From Okeania sp. SIO2B3 (lineage in GTDB: Bacteria > Cyanobacteriota > Cyanobacteriia > Cyanobacteriales > Microcoleaceae), in assembly GCF_010672525.1 (NCBI RefSeq), contig NZ_JAAHGH010000020.1, forward strand, positions 37,663 to 101,662: a stretch of DNA of 64,000 bases. Direction: 5' to 3'. Positions 34,535 to 43,043 of this stretch are shown piece after piece (position 1 is the first letter of the stretch; the number at the start of each line of letters is the position of its first letter). Below the pieces are notes generated by a model. It was not told where the DNA came from. It ran no database searches and saw nothing but the letters and a program-made list of their open reading frames with translations. The position numbers were made by a program, and so were the translations under genes.

Positions 34535-35152
34535 TTATTTTTGAGTACGACGACTTCTAGGAGGAACGACTTTTGGGGAAGTAGATTTACGAGGAGTGGA
34601 CTTACGTCGCTGTTTCTGAGGTTTGACTTTGGGGAGTAAGCTAGATAAACCTTTAGTTTTGAAGCGTTTATAAACTGAACTACTCCAATCACTAACAGAA
34701 TGACTCATTGCACCAAGTTCTAGACCCACTAATAAAGCAATTACTTCTTGATAATGCAGGGAAAGCGATCGCCACAAGCTTTCAACAAACCCTAAAATAC
34801 TCCATTCCAGCCCCAGTAATTTATCTATAATTAAACCAAATACAATTACTACTCCCAGCCATGTCAAAAGATACAGGATTCGTAGTGCAGTACCAATTAT
34901 CGGTCCATGAGATAAAAAGGAGCGATGATTCAGACTTGTTTGGTAGGGTCGCCAAAGCCACTTAAACCAACCCCATCGTTGAAATTGCCGAGAATTAATG
35001 TCCAGGTCTGGGCCAAACATTAGCCCACTGAACAAAAAACCCCCAGAAACAAATAAGGTTAAGTGGGTACTATGAATTAACCCAAAGCTTAAGCTTGTTA
35101 CTATGGGTAAACTCCACAAGGTTATCCGGTCATGGGTGCTACCACTGGGCAT
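34535..35152 (-). CDS. DUF2227 putative metal-binding membrane protein
   Basis: 205 residues. The family pattern is plain: SGSTHDRITLWSLP at the start, GPDLDINSRQFQRWGW and WRPYQTSLNHRSFLSHGP, giving several conserved His and Asp residues that suggest a metal-dependent (LexA-unrelated, hydrolase-like) site. Helices at about 12-45 and 78-110 are membrane-like. The C-terminal 35 residues are Lys/Arg/Pro-rich and probably disordered. Function is unknown. It is encoded convergent with the diguanylate cyclase and divergent from tRNA-Val. Confidence 0.85.
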   Translation of the reverse strand: MPSGSTHDRITLWSLPIVTSLSFGLIHSTHLTLFVSGGFLFSGLMFGPDLDINSRQFQRWGWFKWLWRPYQTSLNHRSFLSHGPIIGTALRILYLLTWLGVVIVFGLIIDKLLGLEWSILGFVESLWRSLSLHYQEVIALLVGLELGAMSHSVSDWSSSVYKRFKTKGLSSLLPKVKPQKQRRKSTPRKSTSPKVVPPRSRRTQK

Positions 35153-35226
35153 AGCAGATTTAATCTAGGCCAAAAAAAGCATAATCTATTTATCAAACTT
35201 AGCAGATAAAAGATACTTTTTTTTAC

Positions 35227-35254
35227 TTGCATATTTAGTAAGATGTGTTATAGT
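35227..35254 (+). promoter_or_regulatory. predicted tRNA-Val promoter
   Basis: TTGCAT, a 16-nt spacer and TATAGT end about 10 bp before the tRNA 5' end, which suits a start a few bases upstream of the mature tRNA. Confidence 0.5.
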
Positions 35255-35264
35255 AGTAAAAGTT

Positions 35265-35336
35265 GGGCGGTTAGCTCAGCGGTAGAGCGCCTGCCTTACA
35301 AGCAGGATGCCACTGGTTCAAATCCAGTACCGCCCA
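35265..35336 (+). tRNA. tRNA-Val (anticodon UAC)
   Basis: The acceptor arms GGGCGGT and ACCGCCC pair fully, with discriminator A. The D-arm is GCTC...GAGC, the anticodon stem CCTGC/GCAGG closes the loop CTTACAA with TAC at positions 34-36, and the T-arm is CTGG-TTCAAAT-CCAG. The 3' CCA is not encoded, normal for cyanobacteria. Confidence 0.97.
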
Positions 35337-35359
35337 TACAAGAATTACTTGGAATAAAA

Positions 35360-35425
35360 GGGGCAAGGATTATTGTGCTTGTTTATTGAGCAGTCATAAC
35401 TGTACCCTCACTCCATCTTTGCCCC
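35360..35425. terminator. long-range hairpin downstream of tRNA-Val
   Basis: GGGGCAAGGAT and ATCTTTGCCCC pair over 11 bp (one G-T) across a 44-nt loop, followed by ACTTTTAATCTTT. It could end the tRNA transcript, but the loop is long and the T-run weak. Confidence 0.35.
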
Positions 35426-35526
35426 ACTTTTAATCTTTAATTCTAAAAGTCCATTAAGAAATAAAGAAATATTGACACATTTGAACACTTGAATATTGTC
35501 TTTTTATTGAAGCTATTTGTCTTTGT

Positions 35527-35755
35527 TGTGGTTTGTGGTGGATATGTGGTGGCTGAAACTACTGGTAGAGGTGAATGTTGTGGATGTTGTGGATTTTTTA
35601 AAAAAATACTAAGGTCTAAAGATTTTCTGTTGAGCAAATAATTAATTATTTTTTGAAAATAAATAAGTTTGATTCACCACATCCACCTCTGGCAAGGGTT
35701 TTGTCCACAACATATTCACCACATCATCTACCACCATCCACCACACCAAAAAAAT
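35527..35755. repeat. GTGG-rich imperfect inverted repeat
   Basis: The left arm (about 35527-35600) is rich in GTGGTGGATATGTGG and GTTGTGGATG units. The right arm (about 35675-35755) has the inverse CACCACATCC, GTCCACAACATATTC and CATCCACCACACC. Copies within each arm are also direct repeats of one another. Confidence 0.5.
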
Positions 35756-35776
35756 CTCTAAAAATGAATTTAGGGA

Positions 35777-35932
35777 CTAAAGGTATAAGCGATCGCTATT
35801 ACGAATAGTCCATCCCAGCTAGTGGGGCTTAAAGGTATGAGCGATCGCTATTACTGATAATCTGCCCCGTCTAGTATGGACTAAAGGTATGAGCGATCGC
35901 TATTACTAACGGTCTAATATGATTGGTGGGAC
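35777..35932. repeat. three tandem 52-bp repeats, each with a HIP1 site
   Basis: Units start CTAAAGGTAT(A/G)AGCG; GCGATCGC lies at 35789, 35841 and 35893, exactly 52 bp apart. The first 26 bp of each unit (through GCTATTAC) are nearly identical and the second halves differ. There is no open frame through all three. Confidence 0.8.
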
Positions 35933-36020
35933 TGGCTGGGTTAGATAAAAAGTCAAACCTTCTTTCTTATCAATACCCTCTTGTGGCGTTATATAATCTA
36001 ACAGTAGACAGTATACTATA

Positions 36021-36257
36021 ATGAATCAGGGAAAAAGGCAAGAAGAATGGTTAATAAGATGTATTCGTTTAGCTCCAAATGCTCCTGAACAAAACCCTAT
36101 TGAAGATGTTTGGCTACAAGGAAAAGAAATGGTAAGAAGATATTGGAATCTTTGCCATAATTTTAAGATAGTCAAGTGGCTATTTTCTTGGACTATTAAT
36201 CAAGATTTGTTTGATTTTCCGCACGTTATCAATGTATGGTTCCTCAATCTAAACTAG
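36021..36257 (+). pseudogene. C-terminal remnant of an IS630-family transposase
   Basis: The 78-residue frame contains LAPNAPEQNPIEDVW, the last block of the DDE domain with its catalytic Glu, followed by the usual WLFSWTINQDLFDFP tail. The N-terminal two thirds, including the first two Asp residues, are missing and an upstream in-frame TAA closes the frame. It is inactive, a footprint of a lost insertion sequence. TA-flanked M3 elements in this window could have used such a transposase, which is inference. Confidence 0.8.
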
Positions 36258-36381
36258 GATTATTCTCATCTATTTTACCTTGATGCCTTCAGTACTTAGG
36301 CAAATACGCTATATTATAGTGTTTAATAATTATGATATGTCTGTATTTAGGTTGTTGTGAATAGAGCCAGAGCTAAGACCT

Positions 36382-36486
36382 CCCCGCTTGGGTTAATGCG
36401 GATTAGTTGGAAACGTCCACTGTGTTCCTACTACGTCGCGTGTCGAGTGACCCCCCCGCTTGGGTTAATACGGATTAGTTGGAAAC
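36382..36486 (+). CRISPR. orphan two-repeat CRISPR mini-array
   Basis: Two 33-nt repeats (36382-36414, 36454-36486) differ at one base and flank a 39-nt spacer (36415-36453). The repeat begins CCCCGCTTGGG, can form a short CCGC/GCGG stem and ends AGTTGGAAAC, like the GAAAC-type 3' ends of many CRISPR repeats. The second copy carries the variant base, as terminal repeats often do. No cas gene lies in the window. Confidence 0.65.
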
Positions 36487-36531
36487 TTTTAGTAGGAATT
36501 TCTTCCTAAACTTCCTTCAAAAATTATTTGA

Positions 36532-36562
36532 CTGATAACTGATAACTGATAACTGATAACTG
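36532..36562. repeat. CTGATAA heptamer tract
   Basis: About four head-to-tail ACTGATA/CTGATAA units lie immediately after the CRISPR remnant. Confidence 0.75.
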
Positions 36563-36571
36563 AAGTAACGT

Positions 36572-36608
36572 CCCAGGTAGTTTAATCTATCTGGGTTTTT
36601 TATTTTTT
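36572..36608 (+). terminator. rho-independent terminator
   Basis: CCCAGGTAG and CTATCTGGG form a 9-bp stem (one wobble) with loop TTTAAT, followed by TTTTTTATTTTTT. It would end transcripts coming through the CRISPR/IS630 remnant region. Confidence 0.7.
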
Positions 36609-36990
36609 GAAATATTCCGAGCTGCGATAAAACTCCGTTCCATTGACGTGATCGCAAAGTAGAACAGACTTTAGTTGTCCTACTTCCGTAAAGATATATA
36701 TTAGACTTGTCGCTAAATAGAGGGAAAAAATCGCTCCAACCTAGACAGAGCAATAACTCCAAGGCTTTTTAGCTTCCAATAGCTACAATCGTTATAGAAC
36801 AAGGTTTTTGGGGATTTTTGAAGTTATAAAGCGACAAGTCTATTGTTTAATATTATTTGGGGTTTGTAGACACGAATTGGCGTGTCGAAGACTATCCCCA
36901 TACAATTTTTCCTTCTGCCCTCTGCCTTCTGCCTTCTTCAAATAATGCCATAATTGATTTAATTTTCGATTATTGGAGAAGTCTAAAAAA

Positions 36991-39672
36991 ATGTCTGAAA
37001 ATAATTCTTTAATTGGTCAAACTCTCAGACAACATTACAAAATTGTCGAACAATTAGGATGTGGGGGTGGGTTTGGAGAAACTTATATTGCTGAGGATAT
37101 AGATATACCAGAAAATCCTAAACCTCAGCGTGTTGTTAAACGACTAAAACCGACTATTAAGCATCAGCAAGTCCAAAGATTATTTGAGCAAGAAGGTCAA
37201 ATTCTCAACCGACTTAGTAGATACGATAGGATTCCTACTTTGTATGCTTATTTTGAGCATAATCAAGAATTTTATCTAGTTCAAGAACTGATAATAGGCC
37301 ATGATTTAACCACAGAAATGAGTCAGCTTTGGAGTGAAGCTAAAGTGCTAAATTTTTTGTCAGAAATTTTAGAAGTTTTAGCTTTTGTACATCAAAATGG
37401 GGTAATTCATCGAGATATTAAACCAGGGAATATTATGCGGCGAGACCGCGACCAAAAATTAATGTTAATTGATTTTGGTGCGGTTAAAGAAGTGAGTAAT
37501 ATTGTTGTTAATTCTCAGGGAAAATCTAGTAGTACAATTGCAGTGGGTACTCCTGGTTATATGCCTGTGGAACAAGCACAAGGAAGACCACAATTTGCTA
37601 GTGATATTTATGCTGTGGGTATTACTGCAATTCAAGCTTTGACAGGAGTTACACCGAGGGATTTTATCCAGGATGAATTAGGTGAAATAGACTTACAAAA
37701 ATTAGCTCCTAATATCAGTGAAAAGCTGGCTAATTTTTTAACAAAAACGGTTAGGGTTAATTGGAGACAACGTTACTCGGATGCTGCTGTTGCTTTACGA
37801 GCGTTACAGGGAAATATTGAACCTATTTCTGGAATATTAAATTGGATTTTATTAAAGATAACTATTGGTTTGATTTGTCAGTATAAAAATTGCGATTTTA
37901 GTATTTTTCAAAATTGTCTAGAATTCTTTGTAGACCGCCTTCAGCAAAATAGTACTTCTGTGAATTATGAGCTTTACAAAACTGTTAATATGTCGCTATT
38001 AAAGGCACAAGAAAAAATTGCTATTGAATATAGAAATCAGATTGGTGGTTCTTTTCCCACAGTACTTCAATATTCACCATTTCATTCTGAGCAAAAACGA
38101 GAAAATTTGGGTTGGGTGAATCGTAAAATATCTAAGTTGAGAAGTGAGTTAAAAAAAATCAATCAAACAGAATATGTAACAAGTTTTCCTGAAGATATTA
38201 GTTGTTTGTTAATTCCTTTGCCTCCTGTAGATGAAATTAAGAATTTATGCCAGAGTTTTATTCAGGTATTACTCCAGGGAGATGAACCAGATGGATATTT
38301 AGAAAAGCTGCAAAGAGATGTGGGAGGTTTATTAAATTTAGTAGCTGTTAATTTTATGCAAGAAGTGCGCCAGAATCAAATAGTTAAAGAAATTTTTGAA
38401 TATGATTTTTTAGAGATAATTAATCAACAATTACCAGGAGATAAATTGACTCTAGAATATTTAGATAAATCTCTCCAGAAAGTTAGATTAGAATTAACGG
38501 AATTAAGGATTCAGCAGGAAAAAGCAACAACAGCAATTATCTCACAACCTATTAATTTTGATGTGACACGACCAGGTAATTCACAAGTTGAAGAAGGAAG
38601 AAGGAAAAAGTGGATGGGTACTCAAACTCCAAGCAATTTTCAAAACAATGAAAAGGGGCTATTACTGGATACTCCCTCTGGTCAAGTACCACTTAATTCT
38701 TTCTTTTATATAGAGCGATCGCCCATAGAGTCGGAGTGTTATGAAACTATTATGAATCCGGGAGCTTTGATTCGAGTTAAAGCACCTCGACAGATGGGAA
38801 AAACTTCTTTAATGAGTAGAATTTTGAATTATGCTCAACAGCAAGGATATTGCAAAGCTTGTTTAAATTTTCAGTCAGCAGATGAGGAATTTCTCACTAA
38901 TCTTGATTTATTTTTAAAGTGGTTTTGTGCCAGTATTACTGATGAATTGAATCTAGAAGAAAAACTATCTGAATATTGGCAAGGAGTATTAGGAAGTAAA
39001 AATAAATGTACAAATTATTTTCAAAGATATCTACTATCAGAAATTTCTACTCCTTTAGTTTTAGGATTAGATGAAGTAGACCAAGTTTTTCAACATCCAG
39101 AAATTGCTACTTCCTTTTTTGCTTTGCTCAGGACTTGGCATGAACGTGGTAAAAACGAAGCAGTTTGGCAAAAGTTAAGGTTAGTAATTGTACATTCAAA
39201 AGAAGTATATATTCCTCTAAATATTAATCAGTCACCTTTTAATGTCGGTTTACCCATAGAGTTACGAGAACTCAACTGGGAAGAAGTAGAAAACTTAGTC
39301 AAATTACATCATTTAGAATGGTCTTCAGAACAGATAAAAGAATTAATGGCAATGGTCGGGGGACATCCTTATTTAGTACGTCAAGCTCTCTATCAAATTG
39401 CCAGGGGAAGAATAACATTAGAAAAGCTATTACAGGTTGCTCCCACAGAAGAAGGTCCCTATTGTGACCACCTACGTCGCCACTTAAATAATCTCGAAGA
39501 ACACCCAGAATTATTAACAGCAATTAAACAAATTATTACCATAGATTACCCTATCTCTATAGGCACAAAAGAAGGATTCAAATTACGCAGTATGGGATTA
39601 GTAAAATTTCAAGGAAATTTAGTCATGCCCCTATGTGAATTGTATCGGAGATATTTTAGTTATCGACTGTAA
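36991..39672 (+). CDS. Ser/Thr protein kinase fused to an AAA-like (AAA_35) ATPase domain
   Basis: 893 residues from the ATG at 36991, with GGAG 12 nt upstream (a TTG at 36973 is also in frame). The kinase domain (about 10-275) has the glycine loop GCGGGFGETYIAED, catalytic HRDIKPGN (Asp142), IDFGAVKE (Asp161) and GTPGYMPVEQA. A helical linker without a known fold runs about 280-540. The C-terminal AAA-like domain (about 560-893) has Walker A APRQMGKTSL (Lys604), Walker B VLGLDEVD and the family phrases LRELNWEEVENL and GGHPYLVRQALY. Kinase plus AAA_35 chains are typical of multicellular cyanobacteria and resemble STAND-type signalling switches. The target is unknown. A membrane pentapeptide-repeat protein follows on the same strand 0.64 kb downstream. 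Confidence 0.92.
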   Translation: MSENNSLIGQTLRQHYKIVEQLGCGGGFGETYIAEDIDIPENPKPQRVVKRLKPTIKHQQVQRLFEQEGQILNRLSRYDRIPTLYAYFEHNQEFYLVQELIIGHDLTTEMSQLWSEAKVLNFLSEILEVLAFVHQNGVIHRDIKPGNIMRRDRDQKLMLIDFGAVKEVSNIVVNSQGKSSSTIAVGTPGYMPVEQAQGRPQFASDIYAVGITAIQALTGVTPRDFIQDELGEIDLQKLAPNISEKLANFLTKTVRVNWRQRYSDAAVALRALQGNIEPISGILNWILLKITIGLICQYKNCDFSIFQNCLEFFVDRLQQNSTSVNYELYKTVNMSLLKAQEKIAIEYRNQIGGSFPTVLQYSPFHSEQKRENLGWVNRKISKLRSELKKINQTEYVTSFPEDISCLLIPLPPVDEIKNLCQSFIQVLLQGDEPDGYLEKLQRDVGGLLNLVAVNFMQEVRQNQIVKEIFEYDFLEIINQQLPGDKLTLEYLDKSLQKVRLELTELRIQQEKATTAIISQPINFDVTRPGNSQVEEGRRKKWMGTQTPSNFQNNEKGLLLDTPSGQVPLNSFFYIERSPIESECYETIMNPGALIRVKAPRQMGKTSLMSRILNYAQQQGYCKACLNFQSADEEFLTNLDLFLKWFCASITDELNLEEKLSEYWQGVLGSKNKCTNYFQRYLLSEISTPLVLGLDEVDQVFQHPEIATSFFALLRTWHERGKNEAVWQKLRLVIVHSKEVYIPLNINQSPFNVGLPIELRELNWEEVENLVKLHHLEWSSEQIKELMAMVGGHPYLVRQALYQIARGRITLEKLLQVAPTEEGPYCDHLRRHLNNLEEHPELLTAIKQIITIDYPISIGTKEGFKLRSMGLVKFQGNLVMPLCELYRRYFSYRL

Positions 39673-40316
39673 AGCAATTTCAGTTATAGCGCTACGTGCT
39701 AGGGAATAGGGAATAGGGAATAGGCAACAGGTAAGAAAGTTTGCTGGACTTTTTCTTGTTAGTAAATAACCAATTCTTGTTTAAAATCTCATTTGAAAAC
39801 GCTATATTAGTCAAAGTATCAAAATCCTAAATTTATATCTATGAATTTGTGGAAAAATATTATATTTTCACCATTTTATCCTGTAGCCAGTCTATAAATC
39901 ATGTATTAAAGAAGCAGTCAGCAGTCAGCACCAAGAGTGATCGGCAGATTTTTTTGAGATGCCCTCGTTTGCGGAGCATTCCGTTAGGAAAGGAGATTTC
40001 AACTCCTCCTTTTTTGTGATTTTTTTCGATCCAATTGGTATAAGAAAATTTTTATAAATCATTAGACATCTCCAGAAAAGAGGGAGTAGGGAGGTTCCAT
40101 GCAACCTCCCTACAGAGTAGGTGGAAATAATTAATGTATATAGTAAGAGAATTAATTTGATTTTTTATTATTGGAGATGTCTATTATTATCTTAACTCTT
40201 GACAATATACTATCTGAATAAGATATTATTGTTTATATAACTAAAATACCACAATTAAAAGTGCATCAAATGTATTTATTTTCTCCTGATAAAAACCTAC
40301 TTATAATCCTGCAAAT
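39673..40316. other. repeat-bearing gap, with M5 element at 40063-40183
   Basis: GGGAATA heptamers lie at 39701-39724 inside a TATAGCG...CGCTATA bracket (39687-39806). GTCAGCA repeats lie near 39.92 kb, and the CGGAGCATTCCGTTAGGAA module at 39.97 kb. TAGACATCTCCAGAAAAG at 40063 and an inverted TTATTGGAGATGTCTA ending at 40183 bracket a GGGAGGTTCC/GGAACCTCCC-like palindrome: the M5 element. No gene is seen. Confidence 0.5.
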
Positions 40317-41297
40317 ATGTTTTCTATTAACAAATATTTATCCTCGCTAAACAATCAGCGAAAATTCGCAAGATTACTCAGAAGTACACTGAGATTTATC
40401 TATAGTTTATTAGAAATTGCTACTATTTTACTCACCGTTATTTTGTTGATTTTAGGAATTATTTATATTGAAGATACCATAGAACAAAAAACAGAGTGGG
40501 GTAAAGCTTTTCTACAATCCCTTGAAGACTCAGAAATTCTAGGAACTATTGAAAATATTAGCGTTGTTACAGCATTAGTGATTTATCTTAGGTGGGGAAA
40601 AAAGAAATCCCATTATCAAGCTTGGCAAGTAATTGACTCTGCCCAAGGATTACAAATTAGCTATGCTAGAATCAAAGCCCTAGAAGAACTTGTCAAAGGA
40701 GGTGTTTGTTTAAAAGGTTTATCTCTACCTAAAACCAATTTAGACCAAGTTAATTTAGTAGATGTAGATTTTAAAGAAGCAAATCTTCAAGGAGCGAAAC
40801 TTTTAGAAGCCAACCTTCGAGGAGGTAAATTTGAATTAACTCAATTACAAGGAGCTTTTTTGTGGGGAGCAAATCTTCAAGATACTTTCTTTCTCTTAAC
40901 TCAACTTCAAAAAGCAAATCTTTGTTCAGCAAATCTAAAAAATGCCGATCTTGAAGGAGTTAATCTCTTAGAAGCAAATTTACAAAAAGCGAATTTGGAG
41001 GGAGCTTATATACTAGGAAATCTTCAAGGTGTTGACTTACAAGAAGCAAATTTAAAAGGAGCAAATCTCCAAGGTTGTTATCTGAAAAACGCTAACTTTC
41101 AAGGTGCAAATTTGAAAGGAGTAAACTTACAAGAAGCTAATTTACAAGGAGCAAATTTTCAAGATGCTAATCTACAAGATACCAACCTACAAAAAGTAAA
41201 AGGTCTGAATCCATTACAGATTAAATCTGCTAATAACTGGCAACAAGCTAAATATTCTAGAGAATTTTATTCTCAGCTAAATTTACCAGAGAAATGA
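40317..41297 (+). CDS. membrane-anchored pentapeptide-repeat protein
   Basis: 326 residues. The N-terminal part has one clear membrane helix (about 28-50, LLEIATILLTVILLILGIIY) and a weaker one near 80-95 (ISVVTALVIYLRW). From about 128 to 295 it is an uninterrupted run of A(N/D)LxG pentapeptides (ANLQGAKLLEANLRGG and so on), predicted to form a right-handed quadrilateral beta-helix, with a short non-repeat tail. Pentapeptide-repeat proteins are abundant in cyanobacteria and mostly of unknown role. The membrane anchor suggests a scaffold on the cytoplasmic or thylakoid face. Purine-rich heptamers follow the stop codon. Confidence 0.9.
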   Translation: MFSINKYLSSLNNQRKFARLLRSTLRFIYSLLEIATILLTVILLILGIIYIEDTIEQKTEWGKAFLQSLEDSEILGTIENISVVTALVIYLRWGKKKSHYQAWQVIDSAQGLQISYARIKALEELVKGGVCLKGLSLPKTNLDQVNLVDVDFKEANLQGAKLLEANLRGGKFELTQLQGAFLWGANLQDTFFLLTQLQKANLCSANLKNADLEGVNLLEANLQKANLEGAYILGNLQGVDLQEANLKGANLQGCYLKNANFQGANLKGVNLQEANLQGANFQDANLQDTNLQKVKGLNPLQIKSANNWQQAKYSREFYSQLNLPEK

Positions 41298-41475
41298 AGG
41301 AAGAAGGAAGAAGAAAGAAGGAAGAAGGCAGGAGGCAGAAGGCAGAAGGCAGGAGGGAAAATTGCTGAATTTCCTGCTGCGCAAACAGCATAAGTACCTC
41401 TTGCCCTCTGCCTTTGAGGTAATAATTATTAATTATTAATTATTAATTATTAATTATTAATTATTCCCTAAAATC
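41298..41475. repeat. purine-rich GGAAGAA/GGCAGAA tracts and TAATTAT heptamers
   Basis: GAAGGAAGAAG and GCAGAAG repeats (41296-41360) are followed by CTTGCCCTCTGCC text and a TAATTAT run (about 41.42-41.46 kb). They fill the space between the pentapeptide gene and the M4 element. Confidence 0.6.
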
Positions 41476-41597
41476 TACAATAATGTGCGCTGGCTTATGT
41501 ACAAATTGCAGGAACTGTCCAATAGTTAAAAGTCTGATAAAATCGGCTTTTTATTCCCCCTGTTGCCTGTTGCCTGTTGCCTGTGCCCAGCGCTATA
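41476..41597. repeat. M4 element, copy 2
   Basis: TACAATAATGTGCGCTGGC at the left and CCCAGCGCTATA at the right, with GGAACTGTCCAATAGTTAAA and a (CTGTTGC) heptamer run at about 41560-41583. The open frame upstream of galT runs through this element, so the early in-frame ATG at 41563 is not a real start. Confidence 0.65.
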
Positions 41598-41628
41598 TCT
41601 CACAACTCAAATAAGATTGCTAAATAAT

Positions 41629-42627
41629 ATGAACAAAAGTCACATTCGGCTCAACAAAACCACAAGAGAATGGGTTATTTATGCACCAAACCGAGGCAAA
41701 CGTCCCCAGGACTTTCAACAAGAAGATATAGTACAAGAAAAAGTAGAAAGTCACTCTCCAAACTGCCCTTTTTGTCCTGGTAACGAAGAGCGTCTAGGAG
41801 GTATTTTGTTAGAAAAACAAAACCCAGAAAATACTAACTGGCAAGTGCGGGTTATTCCTAATAGATTTCCCGCTTTAACCCCCGATGAAAATACCGATAG
41901 AAAATTAGAAGGAATTTATCTGACCATGCCTGGTTATGGTAGACATGAAGTAATTATTGAAAGTGCAGATCATAGTCAAGATATTCCCACAATGTCTATC
42001 CAAGAAGTAGAGATAATAATTGATACTTACCATCAACGTTACATCGAACTTATGGAAATAGATGAAAGTATGATGGTGATTATATTTAGAAACCATGGTA
42101 AAAAAGCAGGTGCTTCTTTACGCCATCCCCATTCTCAAATTATTGCTACTAGCATTGTTCCCCAACATCGGCGCTGGCAAGAAGAAGAAGCTCAAAGATA
42201 TTATGATGAATTTGGGCACTGTTTATACTGTGAAATATTAGCATTTGAAAAACAAAATAAAACGCGAGTAATTGAGGAAAATTCATCCTTTTTAGCTTTT
42301 ATTCCCTTTGCTGCTAAAGCACCTTTTGAAATCTGGATAATGCCAAAAGAACATCAAGGTGATTTTGGTAGTATTTCAGAGCAAGAAAAATCTGATTTTG
42401 CATTAATTCTCAAAAATATTCTCACCAAATTATCAGAAAAATTAAACGACCCAGATTATAATTATGTAATTAACACTGCGGCTCGTTATAAAGCAGAAGA
42501 ACCTCAAGTACATTGGTATTGTCTAATTGAACCTCGACTTACTACACCGGCAGGTTTTGAAATTGCTTCTGGTATTAGAATTAATCCCTCCCTTCCAGAA
42601 CTAGATGCAGAATTTTTAACTACTTAA
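41629..42627 (+). CDS. galT: galactose-1-phosphate uridylyltransferase-like (HIT superfamily)
   Basis: 332 residues from the ATG at 41629. Motifs in order: RLNKTTREWVIYAPNRGKRP, the zinc-site CPFCPGNE, NRFPALTP, GRHEVIIESADHSQ, NHGKKAGASLRHPHSQI with the active-site His-Pro-His, a second Cys pair HCLYCEIL, APFEIWIMPKEH and VHWYCLIEPRLTTPAGFE. These define the GalT branch of the HIT fold, which transfers UMP between UDP-glucose and galactose 1-phosphate. Some relatives act on ADP or other sugars, so exact substrate is moderately certain. No galK or galE neighbour is seen; purN is convergent downstream. Confidence 0.87.
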   Translation: MNKSHIRLNKTTREWVIYAPNRGKRPQDFQQEDIVQEKVESHSPNCPFCPGNEERLGGILLEKQNPENTNWQVRVIPNRFPALTPDENTDRKLEGIYLTMPGYGRHEVIIESADHSQDIPTMSIQEVEIIIDTYHQRYIELMEIDESMMVIIFRNHGKKAGASLRHPHSQIIATSIVPQHRRWQEEEAQRYYDEFGHCLYCEILAFEKQNKTRVIEENSSFLAFIPFAAKAPFEIWIMPKEHQGDFGSISEQEKSDFALILKNILTKLSEKLNDPDYNYVINTAARYKAEEPQVHWYCLIEPRLTTPAGFEIASGIRINPSLPELDAEFLTT

Positions 42628-42639
42628 TAGCAGGGAATA

Positions 42640-42995
42640 TTCAACAATTAATAATGAATAATGAATAATGAATAATTAACAATTACCGAATAATGAATAA
42701 TTAATAATTAAATAATTCACGCCTTGAAGCCTCTCCTTTTAAGGGGAAAAAAGAGGTCGTTTTGCTGGCGCACAACTTCGTTAACGCTACGCGACATGTT
42801 TGCGGAGCATTCCGTCAGGAAAAAGCGGAGCTTCCCGTAGGGTGGGATGGCGAGGTCTCAGAGCCATATCCAATGGACAAAGAGAAGAAATAATATTTCC
42901 TTATATTCAATTTTGTAACGTTTTTAACCAGAGGTAATTATCAATTATCCATTATCCATTAATGAACTCCCCTTAAAAGAGGAGGCTTTAAACTA
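42640..42995. repeat. R1 copy d, longest core
   Basis: AATAATGAATAATG heptamers, CTTGAAGCCTCTCCTTTTAAGG, an extended core with GTTAACGCTACGCGACATG, GCGGAGCATTCCGTCAGG and GGGATGGCGAGGTC, CCATATCCAATGGACAAAG, TAATTATCAATTATCC and CCCCTTAAAAGAGGAGG. The core differs in length from other copies, so R1 seems to acquire internal modules. Confidence 0.65.
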
Positions 42996-43043
42996 CAATT
43001 TTTCGGAAAGGAAAACATTCTTCTTCCTTCTTCCTTCTGCCTT

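Noticed and set aside
35265..35336. tRNA-Val as an integration site for a genomic island
   Set aside because: I found no second copy of the tRNA 3' end downstream and no integrase gene.
36021..36257. Intact small transposase
   Set aside because: Only the last DDE block is present and an in-frame stop lies upstream.
41563..41628. Longer N-terminus for the GalT-like protein
   Set aside because: The extra 22 codons are M4 heptamer DNA; family homology begins at the ATG at 41629.
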